DNA from: VAXT01 sp963827725
GTDB lineage: Bacteria > Actinomycetota > Thermoleophilia > Gaiellales > Gaiellaceae
DNA: 64,000 nt
Direction of reading: 5' to 3'
Assembly (NCBI GenBank): GCA_963827725.1
Contig: CAWHBM010000003.1
Coordinates: forward strand, 62,001-126,000
Shown: in pieces, positions 52,150-60,551 of the stretch
Numbering within the stretch: position 1 is the first letter of the stretch
Layout of the letters: each line of letters opens with the position of its first letter
Position numbers and translations under genes: made by a program
Notes under the pieces: model-generated
Told to the model about the DNA's origin: nothing
The model's database searches: none
What the model saw: the letters and a program-made list of their open reading frames with translations, nothing else

Positions 52150-53685
52150 CTAGTAGGCGCCGCGACTGGCGAGGACGGCGGGGATCGTCTTCAGCAGGAT
52201 CGAGACGTCAAGCCAAATCGACCAGTGCTCGAGGTAGTAGAAATCGAGCCGGACGAGGTCGTCGAAGCTGAGGCTCGACCGGCCGGCGACCTGCCAGAGC
52301 CCGGTCATGCCCGGCAGGACGAGGTAGCGCTTCCGGTGCCACGGCTCGAGGAGCTCGTAGTCGCGGACCGGAAGCGGCCGCGGCCCGACGAGGCTCATCT
52401 CGCCCCGCAGGACGTTCAGCACCTGGGGGATCTCGTCGATCGACAACCGCCGCAGCACCTTCCCGACCCGCGTCACGCGAGGGTCGTCGCGGATCTTGAA
52501 GAGGGCGCCTTCCGCCTCGTTCTCCGCCTCGAGGTCGGCCTGCTGGGCCTCCGCGTTGGCGTACATCGTGCGGAACTTGAGCATGCCGAACTCCCGCTCG
52601 TTCAGGCCGACGCGCTGGTCACGGAAGAAGATTGGGCCGCTTGAGTCGAGCTTGATCGCGAGTGCGATCAGCACCCAGAACGGCATGCCCACCACGACCA
52701 TGATCGCGGAGACGACCCAGTCGAATCCGCGCTTGACGACCCAGTCGGCGCCGGCGAACACGGGCGGCCGGAGCTCGAAGAGCGGCACGCCCTGCCCGGG
52801 CACGTACTCGCCGCGCCGTTCGATCAGCAGCTCGGTCGCGCGCGGAGCGACCCGCACCTTGACGCCCCGCCGGTGGGCCTGCTCGACGATCTCGATCAAC
52901 TCCCGGTCGTTGAAGTCGGAGTCGGTCACGATCAGCTCGTCCACCTCGCGCTGGGCGAGGACTGTGGCGAAGCGACGCGAGGTTCCCCAGCACGGGCAGG
53001 CCCGCGCCGTCGGACGAGATCGCGACAGCTCCGACGAACTCGTAGTCGATTCCCCCGCGGCTCGCGCCAAGAGTCCGGCGAAGCCGCGCCAGGCTCTCGC
53101 CTTCTCCCACGAGGATCGCGCGGCGGCGTACGCCCGCGAGCTTGAGCAGGTCGCCGGTGACGACGTCGTAGCTCCCGCGCAGCAGGCCGATGCAGATCGA
53201 GGTCAGGATCACCGCCGTCGGCGCAAGCCCGTAGGTGCCGAACTGGTGGCCGACGCCGAGAGCGAAGATCATCGTGATCACGGCGACGAGAGTGAGCGAG
53301 GCCACGATCCGGCCGAATCCGCCCCGTCGCTCGCGCTCGGCATAGAGCCCCGCCTGCCAGAAGACGAGCACCGTGATCAGGGTGAGGAACGGCAGCCAGT
53401 CGGTCTCGGCGTTCCACAGGAAGCCCCAGAGAGGCACGCCGTCGCCGTAGACGAGCTCACGCAGCGCCAGGGCCGCGTAGACGCCCAGCACGAGCCCGAC
53501 GAGATCGAGGGCGACAGCGCCGCCATGCTCGCCGCGCGCCTCGCGGCGCCGCGAATCGGGAAGTACGGGCTGGCCGACCGGATGTCGCCTAGGGGCGCAG
53601 CGTCGCCACTCTCGTCCCGGCGGCTCGGGACGGACGAGGGCGGCCGAGCCGGAGGCGCTTGTTCAGTAGCCACGGGCCGCTCCAT
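52150..53685 (-). CDS. Undecaprenyl-phosphate sugar phosphotransferase (WbaP/EPS polyprenyl glycosylphosphotransferase), two frameshifts
   Basis: Initiating transferase that puts the first sugar-phosphate on undecaprenyl phosphate. The N-terminal part has a proline-rich cytoplasmic leader (ATEQAPPARPPSSVPSRRDE), four to five transmembrane helices (ALDLVGLVLGVYAALALREL, FLTLITVLVFWQAGLYAERE) and a CoA-binding-like domain (RRRAILVGEGESLARLRRTL). The C-terminal catalytic domain has VKRGFDWVVSAIMVVVG, GMLKFRTMYANAE, LSIDEIPQVLNVLRGEMSLV, GPRPLPV and PGMTGLWQVAGRSSLSF. The frame breaks near 53520 and 52975. About 510 residues after repair. ATG 53685. Confidence 0.87.
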
Positions 53686-53717
53686 GATACGGCCCGCGGG
53701 GGTCGTCTAGCCTCCGC

Positions 53718-54868
53718 TTATTTGGGCATCCGCTTGAAGGCCAGCCAGCTTGGCTTCCGACGAGTGGACGTCGTGAAGAAGCCCGACTGCCAGCCATCCA
53801 TCCCCGGCCGTCGTGCCTCGTCCTTGATCAGGAACCAGATCATCATGTCGATGCGCTTATGGGCACGGGCGATGGCGAACGCCTGCGAGAGGTATTGCGC
53901 CTGCCTCGCGAAGGAGATTCCGAAGAGCCGGTCCGGAGGATTCGTCTGGAAGCCGTACTCGGTCAGCCAGACGCGCTTCGGGCCGTAGAGCCGGGTGAGC
54001 TCCCGGATCAGGACGTTGATGTTCCGAGCGTCACGGCAGTCCCCTTCAAGGGGGGCGGTGTGCGGGGCGTCTCGCTCCGGTGGCCGTAATAGGGATGGTG
54101 CGCGTACACGTCGAAGCGGGCGCCGCCTTTCTTCATACCGCGCAGGAAGGGGATCGGCGAGAGCGAGGACCGCGGCTGCTGACCGCTGTTGTTGCCCCTC
54201 GGCGCCGTGACGCCACAGGCGACCCTTTCGTTTCGAAGCCCGGTCATGTGGATTCCCGACCAGATTGCGTTGCACATCTTGGCGTAGATGCCCGGGCTCA
54301 CGGCCCTGTACCGGCCACCACCCGCGTAGAGGAACTGCGGCCTCAGGAACACGGGGTTGTTCGGCTCGTTCCAGGCCAGCCAGTCGCGCACGGCCGGTAG
54401 CGGCTGCGCGTCGGGCGTGGGACGGAAGGTTCCGCTGTAGCGCTTTGCAGCGGCGTACGCGAAGTTCTGCAGGTCGATCATCCGCTTGGGCGCACGGTTC
54501 GCCTTGCCCGCCTTGCTCGTCGCCCAGTACGGCGTCCAGAGGATCGAGAAGACGACCTTGATCCCGTTTGCCTTGGAACGCGTGACCATTGCGTCGTACA
54601 CCGACCAGTCGTACGCCGGATCTGCCGGATTGGCAGCGTTGGCGGGCCGCCGTTTACGGGCGACGCCGCTCGCGCCTCCCCAGTAGAGGTTGACGCGAAG
54701 CGCCTCGACGCCGAGAGACTTGTATTGCGGGTAGGCCCAGTTCGGGTTCCCCAGGGTCGACGCCTCGTCGAAGACGCCGACGACGAGGCTCCGCGAGGAC
54801 GTCGCCGACTGCGCCGCCAGCCCGGCGAGGACGGCAATCACCGCGACGAGGATCAGCTGCCTACGCAC
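53718..54868 (-). CDS. Secreted glycoside hydrolase (clan GH-A type), one frameshift
   Basis: About 383 residues with a signal peptide (LILVAVIAVLAGLAAQSATS). A TIM-barrel of clan GH-A follows: SLGVEALRVNLYWGGASG, NGIKVVFSILWTPYWATS, acid/base glutamate in WLAWNEPNNPVFLRP, FDVYAHHPYYGH, and the nucleophile-type glutamate in RVWLTEYGFQTNPPDRLF. The C-terminal part after GTAVTLG is in another frame; one missing base at about 54026 restores it. GTG start overlaps the end of the UXS-like gene by eight bases. It may trim the surface glycan made by the locus. Confidence 0.82.
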
Positions 54869-55793
54869 GGACGGGCTCCAGGGTAGGAAGCATGCGTCGG
54901 AGCCCTTCTTCGAGCTCGACCTCGGGCTGCCAGCCGAGCACCTGCTTGGCGCGAGTGATGTCGGGCTGGCGGACCTGCGGGTCGTCTACCGGTAGGGCCT
55001 CGAAGACGATCTCGCTCCTGGACTCGGTCACCTTGAGCACGGTTTCCGCAAGCTCCAGGATCGTGAACTCGCGTGGGTTCCCGAGGTTCACCGGCAAGTG
55101 CTCGGTGCTCGTGGCAAGCAGGTAGAGGGCGCGAATGAGGTCGTCCACGTAACAGAAGCTCCGCGTTTGCGAGCCGTCTCCGAAGACGGTCAACGGCTTG
55201 TTTTCGACGGCCTGGCGGACGAGTGTCGGGATCGCGCGACCGTCATAGGCGCGCATGCGTGGCCCGTAGGTGTTGAAGATGCGGGCGATCGAGGTGTCCA
55301 CACCCTGCTGCCGGTGGTACGCCATCGTCATCGCCTCGGCATAGCGCTTGGCTTCGTCGTAGACCCCGCGCGGGCCGATCGGGTTCACGTGACCCCAGTA
55401 GGTCTCCGGCTGCGGGTGCACCTGTGGGTCACCGTAGATCTCGCTCGTCGAGGCAAGCAGGAAGCGGGCGCGCTTCCACTTTGCGAGCCCGAGCGCGTTG
55501 TGGGTTCCGTGCGATCCGGTCTTGAGGGAAGCCAGCGGCTGGCGCAGGTAATCGATCGGGCTTGCGAGCGCGGCCAGATGGAACACGACGTCGACCGGCT
55601 CGTCGAGCTCGATGTGCCCGATCACGTCGTGGTTCAGAAACGTGAAGGCGTCGTCGCGGATGTGCTCGATGTTCGAGAGCGAGCTCGTCTCGAGGTTGTC
55701 CACGCAAACGACGCGGTAATCCTTCGCGAGGAGGTACTCGCAGAGATGAGAGCCGAGAAAGCCGGCTCCGCCGGTGACGACTGCGCTGGGCAC
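54861..55793 (-). CDS. UDP-glucuronate decarboxylase-like SDR (UDP-xylose synthase)
   Basis: A 310-residue extended SDR: AVVTGGAGFLGSHLCEYLLA, CVDNLETSSLSNIEHI, VFHLAALASPIDYLRQPLAS, LLASTSEIYGDPQVHPQPET, YWGHVNPIGPRGVYDEAKRY (YxxxK) and ARIFNTYGPRMRAYDGRAIP. The ASPIDYLRQPxxxLK and PIGPRxxYDExKR signatures are those of UXS, which makes UDP-xylose from UDP-glucuronate. A related epimerase/dehydratase role is possible. GTG 55793 is the start; the frame continues upstream only as antisense-type sequence. Confidence 0.83.
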   Translation of the reverse strand: MPSAVVTGGAGFLGSHLCEYLLAKDYRVVCVDNLETSSLSNIEHIRDDAFTFLNHDVIGHIELDEPVDVVFHLAALASPIDYLRQPLASLKTGSHGTHNALGLAKWKRARFLLASTSEIYGDPQVHPQPETYWGHVNPIGPRGVYDEAKRYAEAMTMAYHRQQGVDTSIARIFNTYGPRMRAYDGRAIPTLVRQAVENKPLTVFGDGSQTRSFCYVDDLIRALYLLATSTEHLPVNLGNPREFTILELAETVLKVTESRSEIVFEALPVDDPQVRQPDITRAKQVLGWQPEVELEEGLRRMLPTLEPVRA

Positions 55794-55812
55794 GAGGGCG
55801 CAGGATAGCCAC

Positions 55813-55827
55813 GGCCTCGGCGAGGCC
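55813..55827. promoter_or_regulatory. Perfect GC hairpin in the 5' region of the UXS-like gene
   Basis: GGCCTC-GGC-GAGGCC forms a perfect 6-bp stem with a 3-base loop about 20 bases before the GTG at 55793. It would form in the nascent leader of the UXS-like mRNA and could be an attenuation or translation-control element. Confidence 0.3.
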
Positions 55828-55848
55828 TTCCGATCCTTACGAACCTTT

Positions 55849-55871
55849 AACCCTGGCTTTGTACCGGGGTT
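55849..55871. terminator. Hairpin after the GT2 gene (possible weak terminator)
   Basis: AACCCTGG, a 7-base loop and CCGGGGTT form an 8-bp stem with one mismatch or wobble, directly beyond the GT2 stop (55874, minus). It lacks a U-tract, so termination would be inefficient. It may separate the Wzz/GT2 messages from the UXS-hydrolase-sugar transferase messages. Confidence 0.3.
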
Positions 55872-55873
55872 TC

Positions 55874-56815
55874 CTAGCGAAGCTCGCGGTTCGACTCCAT
55901 GTCGAACAGCATCGCGAACAGCGTGAACAGCAGGCCCGCGATCAAGAGCAGGGCGACGAGGACGACTGTCGCGACGGTCAGCTCGTTGCCGAGGATACGA
56001 AGGATCGTGACGGTTGCCCCGAGCACGAGCCCGAGCAGCGAGAAGAGGATGCCGAAGAACCAGAAGAAGACGAGCGGATGGAAGTCGCGGATCACGTACT
56101 TCTCGCGCATCCGCCAGAAGAACGCCTTGGTCAGCAGCCAGGAGATGGCTGGGATGACCCGCCGCAGGCGGATCCCCGAGGTCTCGCCCACGCCGTAGAC
56201 CGGACGGGAGGGCACGTCCCGCACCCGCGCGTTGATCACGTTCAGGTGGACGAGCATGTCGTTCGGGAAGCCGTAGCGGGCATAGATGCGGTCGAGGTCG
56301 AGCAGTTCGAGCGTCGAGTGGCCGATCGCGGTGTAGCCCGACTGCGAGTCCGCGACGTGCCAGTAGCCGGAGGCGATCTTCGTCAGGAGCGAGAGGACTG
56401 CGTTGCCGAGGTAGCGCGTGCGCGGGATCAGCTCCCAGGCGCGTCCGGTGAAGAGGCGGTTCGCCTTCGCGTAGTCGACCTCGCCGCGGGCGACGGGCCC
56501 CGCGATCGCCTCGAGGTCGGCAGGGTCCATTTGGTTGTCGCCGGCCATCACGCACGTGACGTCGATCCCCTCGGCGAGGGCGCGCCGGTAGCCGGTGAGG
56601 ATGGCGGCGCCGACGCCCTGATTGCGCTCGTGCGAGATCACCTCGACCCGGGGGTCGCCCGAGGCCTGCGCGCTCTCGGCCGTGCCGTCGCGGGAGGCGT
56701 CGTCGACGACGAAGATCCGGTCGACGAACTCGGGGATCCCGCTCAGCGTCGTGCCGATGAGGCGTTCCTCGTCGAACGCCGGCACGACGACGGCGACACG
56801 CTTCCCCTCGAGCAT
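55874..56815 (-). CDS. GT2 glycosyltransferase with C-terminal membrane hairpin (polyprenyl-phosphate glycosyltransferase)
   Basis: A 313-residue protein. The GT-A domain reads RVAVVVPAFDEERLIGTTLS, IFVVDDASRDGTAESAQAS, ERNQGVGAAILTGYRRAL, CVMAGDNQMDPADLEAIAGP and the ADSQSGYTAIGHSTLE block. Two transmembrane helices follow near residues 245-300 (FFWFFGILFSLLGLVLGATV, TVATVVLVALLLIAGLLFTL). This is the architecture of Dpm1/GtrB-like enzymes loading undecaprenyl phosphate. Its stop overlaps nothing, but its ATG overlaps the Wzz-like gene's stop by one base (TAATG). Confidence 0.88.
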   Translation of the reverse strand: MLEGKRVAVVVPAFDEERLIGTTLSGIPEFVDRIFVVDDASRDGTAESAQASGDPRVEVISHERNQGVGAAILTGYRRALAEGIDVTCVMAGDNQMDPADLEAIAGPVARGEVDYAKANRLFTGRAWELIPRTRYLGNAVLSLLTKIASGYWHVADSQSGYTAIGHSTLELLDLDRIYARYGFPNDMLVHLNVINARVRDVPSRPVYGVGETSGIRLRRVIPAISWLLTKAFFWRMREKYVIRDFHPLVFFWFFGILFSLLGLVLGATVTILRILGNELTVATVVLVALLLIAGLLFTLFAMLFDMESNRELR

Positions 56816-57681
56816 TACTGGCGGCCGGTTCGCGCGGCGATCGGCTCCCAGAGGAGCGCCGCGAGGATGCCGAGCAGAAGGCCGATCAGGCCCGCAACCG
56901 CAGCCGAGTTGCGCGAGCTCCGCGCGGTCGTCGCGGTCGCCGACCCGCGATCGAGAATCAGTGGCAGCTCGACCTGCTCGGCCTGCGCGAGCAGCTGGCG
57001 AGCCTGGAGACGATCCTGCTCGAGCGTTCCGCGCCGCTGCTCGGCGGCCAGGAGGATGGTGGCCATCGTCAGCCGCTCGGTTCCGGAGGCGCCCCGCAAC
57101 GCGGCCTCCGTCTCCTCGATGTGCCGGTCGATTGCGGCGAGCTGGCGGTTGTCGGAGGCGAGCTCCTCCTGAAGCGTCTCCCGTTTCTGCCTCGCGTAGC
57201 CGCCGACCGAGTCCACGATTCTCTCGGCGATCGCGGCGGTCGCCTTGCTGACCTCTGCCCGCCGGTCTCCCTTCACCGAGACGACGTAGAGCTGGCTAGG
57301 AGCTGCCCTCGCGAGGCCGGTCCGGATCGCCCGCGTCGCAACGCCCGCACGTAACTCACGCGGTGACATGCCCGACTCAGACGCGACCTCAGCGATCGTC
57401 TCCTGTCCTCGCGCGATCCGCGCCACGGTGTTCGGGTTCGTCGCGATGCCCTGAAGAGGGGTGTTGCCGCCCGCGCTGTACGGCGTGCCGACGTAAACGG
57501 TGGCCTCCGCGCGGTAGACCTCCTTGCCTCCCAGCGAGAGCAGATAGCCGAAGGCGAGCCCGACGACCAGGCCGAGGAGCGGGAGCCACCAGCGCTCGAC
57601 GAGCGCATTGAAGAAGCGGCCGATGTCCACCTCGCGCTCGGCGTCGAGGTCGGGCTCGCTCTGCGGCGTCCGGGCGCTCAC
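56815..57681 (-). CDS. Wzz/chain-length determinant-like protein
   Basis: A 288-residue polysaccharide co-polymerase-like protein: cytoplasmic N-terminus (EVDIGRFFNALVERWWLPLL), first transmembrane helix WWLPLLGLVVGLAFGYLLSL, a long extracytoplasmic domain with YRAEATVYVGTPYSAGGNTP and coiled-coil heptads (LQEELASDNRQLAAIDRHIE), and a second helix AAVAGLIGLLLGILAALLW. There is no tyrosine-kinase domain. It would control chain length in the Wzx/Wzy-like route. Overlaps the ATP-grasp stop by four bases (57678-57681). Confidence 0.85.
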   Translation of the reverse strand: MSARTPQSEPDLDAEREVDIGRFFNALVERWWLPLLGLVVGLAFGYLLSLGGKEVYRAEATVYVGTPYSAGGNTPLQGIATNPNTVARIARGQETIAEVASESGMSPRELRAGVATRAIRTGLARAAPSQLYVVSVKGDRRAEVSKATAAIAERIVDSVGGYARQKRETLQEELASDNRQLAAIDRHIEETEAALRGASGTERLTMATILLAAEQRRGTLEQDRLQARQLLAQAEQVELPLILDRGSATATTARSSRNSAAVAGLIGLLLGILAALLWEPIAARTGRQ

Positions 57682-58682
57682 GCCTCGCCCGGCTCGCTCG
57701 CGACCGGTTCGGGCAGCTCCTCGGCGAACGGCTCGAGTCGCCCGTCTGCGCCCTCGGTCAGGCAGAGGTCGGAGAAGAAGCGCGTCATGACGACGCCCTC
57801 GAGGAACTCCCCGACGGTCGGCTCGGGCCGCTCACCGTTCGCAAGCGCGAGCGCGAGCTCCGGGTAGCGGCTGCCCGCGGCGAGCGGGAGCGGGAATGCT
57901 CCGCCGAAGCGAGGGTTGACGTCGGTGACGACGAGCGTGTCGTCGGGCTCGCGGAAGCACTGGATGTTGGCCGGGCCCCAGATCGGCAGCGCCTCGGCGA
58001 CCCGGCGGCCGTGCTCGATCAGGTCCCAGTCCTTGATCGTCATCCCTTTGATGGATTCGCCGCCCTTCGACTCGATCATCGTCCGCGGGATCGCGTTGAG
58101 GCAGCGGCCGTCGAAGTCGTTGAACACGTCGACCGAGAACTCCTCACCCCGGCAGTGCGCCTGGACGAACGACGGAACCGGCGTCCGCGCGAGATGGAAG
58201 TCGAGCTCCTCACGATCGTGGGCGCGATAGATGTGGCGCGAGCCGAAGCCCTCGCGCGCCTTCACGAGCACGGGGAAATCGAGCTCCGCCGGAAGATTCT
58301 CGGGCAGCCAGCTCGGCGGAGACGGAATTCCGAGCGCCTCGAAGGTCTCATGGGCCAGGTACTTGTCGCCCATTTGCTCGGCCACCTCCGCCGGCGGAAG
58401 GAGCAGGGCGGCGCCGAGGTCTTCGCGTGCACCGGCCAGGATCATCTGGTCGAGATCGGTGAGCGGAACGACGAGGTCGACGCCATGCTCGGAGACGAGC
58501 TCTGCCAACTGGGACACGTAGCCGGGGTCATCCACGCGGACGACGAGCTCGTACCGGTCCGCGTGGTAGAGCGCGGGCGCGAGCGGGTTGACATCGGCGG
58601 CAACGGTCGTCGCGCCGGCCCGGCCGAAGGCCGAGACGATGTCGACCCGCTGCCCTGCGCAGGTGAAGAGGACCGCCGTCAC
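57678..58682 (-). CDS. ATP-grasp ligase (carbamoyl-phosphate-synthase-like)
   Basis: A 334-residue ATP-grasp enzyme from GTG 58682. The N-terminal pre-ATP-grasp fold reads VLFTCAGQRVDIVSAFGRAG and TVAADVNPLAPALYHADRYE. The ATP-binding part shows MGDKYLAHETFEALGIPSPP, FPVLVKAREGFGSRHIYRA and the metal/phosphate motif VVTDVNPRFGGAFPLPLAAG. Members of this type ligate an amino acid or other carboxylate through an acyl-phosphate. In a glycan operon with wzz and GTs it may attach an amino acid to a sugar (inference). Confidence 0.83.
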   Translation of the reverse strand: MTAVLFTCAGQRVDIVSAFGRAGATTVAADVNPLAPALYHADRYELVVRVDDPGYVSQLAELVSEHGVDLVVPLTDLDQMILAGAREDLGAALLLPPAEVAEQMGDKYLAHETFEALGIPSPPSWLPENLPAELDFPVLVKAREGFGSRHIYRAHDREELDFHLARTPVPSFVQAHCRGEEFSVDVFNDFDGRCLNAIPRTMIESKGGESIKGMTIKDWDLIEHGRRVAEALPIWGPANIQCFREPDDTLVVTDVNPRFGGAFPLPLAAGSRYPELALALANGERPEPTVGEFLEGVVMTRFFSDLCLTEGADGRLEPFAEELPEPVASEPGEA

Positions 58683-58740
58683 GGCGAAAGAGGGTAACGA
58701 CTCGCGGGAGAGTGGCCCCCTGGAAACGTCACGATTCCGG

Positions 58741-58767
58741 CACAAATGTGTTTCACACGTGTCACAT
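58741..58767. promoter_or_regulatory. Cluster of short palindromes upstream of the ATP-grasp gene (operator candidate)
   Basis: CACA-AA-TGTG (58741-58750) is followed by the 8-bp palindrome ACACGTGT (58755-58762) and CACAT, which pairs with ATGTG at 58746. Together they form an AT-richer, symmetric 27-base element in the only sizeable spacer (58683-58812) of the right-hand minus-strand series, where a promoter for the ATP-grasp-wzz-GT2 unit would lie. Confidence 0.4.
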
Positions 58768-58812
58768 CTTTCTCAGTACGATCGCAGCGGGGAGGAGGTG
58801 GAGCGAACCTCT

Positions 58813-59415
58813 TTATAGGGGCTTTTTCGGGGCGTCGCGGCCCCGCCAGCCCCCCGTCTCGCCCTTGTAGGTGCCCCCGAGCAGCGCGCGCGGAGTGCGG
58901 AGCAGGATCCTCGCATCGACGCTCGGCGAGCGGTTCTCGACATACCAGACGTCCAGCTCGATCCGCTCGTCCCACGGCAGCGAGGCTCGCCCGTGGATCT
59001 GCGCCCAACCCGTGATCCCCGGCTTCACGTCGAGCCGCTTTCGCTGCCTCGGCGTGTACTGCTCGACCTGGTACGACAGGGTCGGCCGCGGCCCGATCAG
59101 GCTCATCTCACCTCGCACGACGTTCCAGAGCTGAGGCAGCTCGTCCAGCGAGAGGCGCCGCAGCGCACGGCCGACGCGGGTGATGCGCGGGTCGCCTCGG
59201 TTCACTGCCCACCCCGCCCCCTGCTGCTCGGCGCCGACGACCATCGTCCGCAGCTTCAGGAGCTCGAACTCGCGTCCGTCCCGGCCGACACGGCGTTGCC
59301 GGTAGAGGACTGGGCCGCGGTCCTCGGCCTTGATCCCGAGCGCTGCAACCGCCAGGAATGGGCTCGCCAGCGCCAGCACGAGCGAAGCGCCGGCCACGTC
59401 GAAGGCGCGATTCAC
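58813..59415 (-). CDS. Short initiating sugar phosphotransferase (PglC/WbaP catalytic domain)
   Basis: A 200-residue monotopic phosphoglycosyltransferase starting at GTG 59415. The N-terminal re-entrant helix is VAGASLVLALASPFLAVAAL, then YRQRRVGRDGREFELLKLRT, LSLDELPQLWNVVRGEMSLI, GPRPTLSYQVEQYTPRQRKR and PGITGWAQIHGRASLPWDER. It is the second initiating transferase in the window and lacks the membrane domain of the one at 52150. GTGA overlap with the upstream GT2 gene shows a shared transcript. Confidence 0.92.
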   Translation of the reverse strand: MNRAFDVAGASLVLALASPFLAVAALGIKAEDRGPVLYRQRRVGRDGREFELLKLRTMVVGAEQQGAGWAVNRGDPRITRVGRALRRLSLDELPQLWNVVRGEMSLIGPRPTLSYQVEQYTPRQRKRLDVKPGITGWAQIHGRASLPWDERIELDVWYVENRSPSVDARILLRTPRALLGGTYKGETGGWRGRDAPKKPL

Positions 59416-60539
59416 CGGGTTCCCTCGATCCGTTCCCACAGCAGGGGCGGCCCGAACCGCACGTAGCGCGCAAGGCCGACGATGGTCGCCCACGTGACGA
59501 CCAGGTAGTAGTAGGCGAGACCGGCTCCGGGGATCGGCAGCCCGAGCCGGCCTGCGCCGGCGAGGAGCAGCCAGAGGAGCTGGGCCGCGAGCACGGCCTG
59601 GTAGGCCCACCCCTCCCCCACGAGGATGGCGCTCGAGATCAGCAGCGCCACGTGGAGGAGGCCGCTCGCATATCGGAGGAGGCGGTGCGAGACGAGCTCG
59701 ACGAAGTAGACAGGCCCGACTCGCCGGAGCATCCCCCGAAAGACATGGACCCAGGCTCCCCGCAGCATCCGCACCTTCCGGCGGTACTCGTCTTCGATGT
59801 CGCGCGACGGCTTCTCGATCGAGACCGCGTCCGGGTCGTACACGGCTCGGCGGCCTCGCTGCACCATCAGGTAAGGGAGGCCGAGGTCGTGGCCGCACCA
59901 GGGCTCGAGGTCGACCCAGTCGGTCCGCCGCACAGCGTAGATCGGCCCGTTGCCGGCAGTGATCGATCCGAGGCTGGACTCCTGGGCGCGCAGCCAGAGC
60001 TCGAAGCGCCAGTAGGCGCCTTCGCGGTTCGTTCCGTCAGGCGCCTCGTACGAGGCCCGGCCCGAGACGTAGCCGACCGCGGGGTCGGCAAAGCTCCGCA
60101 CGAGTAGGCGCAGTGCTCCGGGTTGCCAGACGGCGTTCGCGTCCGAGAAGGCCACGATCTCGCCCGTCGCTGCCTGGACGCCGAGATTCTGAGCCGCCAC
60201 CTTGCCGCCGCGCGGACAGCGGACCAGCTTCACCCGGGAATCCTCGGCGGCCAGCCGCTCGACGATCTCGTCGGTGCGATCCGCGGACGCGTCGGACGCG
60301 ACGACGACTTCGAGCTGCGCGGCTGGATAGTCCAGCTCGAGCAGATTCCGCACCCGGCGCTCGATCACGTCCTCCTCGTCGTGCGCCGCGACGACCACGG
60401 TGACCATCGGCTCGATGTCGGCCCCGCCGACGCGCCGCCGGCGCACCCGCGCTGCGACCGCCGCCGCGAGCGCGTAGCCCACGTGGGTCCAGACGAGCGC
60501 CGCCAGCGATGTCCAGAAGAGAACCTTGACGAAGAGCAT
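59412..60539 (-). CDS. Membrane GT2 glycosyltransferase (processive/EPS type)
   Basis: A 375-residue protein with one N-terminal helix (LFWTSLAALVWTHVGYALA), a GT-A domain and three or so C-terminal helices. GT2 motifs are MVTVVVAAHDEEDVIERRVR, LEVVVASDASADRTDEIVER, GGKVAAQNLGVQAATG, IVAFSDANAVWQPGALRLL, GNGPIYAVRRTDW and RKVRMLRGAWVHVFRG (QxxRW-like position). The layout is that of IcaA/HAS-like or CESA-related transferases, but without a clear QxxRW, so single-sugar transfer is as likely as polymerisation. Confidence 0.88.
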   Translation of the reverse strand: MLFVKVLFWTSLAALVWTHVGYALAAAVAARVRRRRVGGADIEPMVTVVVAAHDEEDVIERRVRNLLELDYPAAQLEVVVASDASADRTDEIVERLAAEDSRVKLVRCPRGGKVAAQNLGVQAATGEIVAFSDANAVWQPGALRLLVRSFADPAVGYVSGRASYEAPDGTNREGAYWRFELWLRAQESSLGSITAGNGPIYAVRRTDWVDLEPWCGHDLGLPYLMVQRGRRAVYDPDAVSIEKPSRDIEDEYRRKVRMLRGAWVHVFRGMLRRVGPVYFVELVSHRLLRYASGLLHVALLISSAILVGEGWAYQAVLAAQLLWLLLAGAGRLGLPIPGAGLAYYYLVVTWATIVGLARYVRFGPPLLWERIEGTR

Positions 60540-60551
60540 CGCGGGCCGAGC

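Noticed and set aside
54861..56555. 564-residue version of the UXS-like protein with a long N-terminal extension
   Set aside because: The extension is antisense-quality sequence across the neighbouring GT2 gene; the Rossmann start at GTG 55793 is natural.
58802..58833. CCTCT-TTAT-AGGGG followed by CTTTTT as an intrinsic terminator on the plus strand
   Set aside because: No plus-strand gene ends here; the stem is only five pairs with a wobble, and it overlaps the minus-strand sugar transferase stop region.
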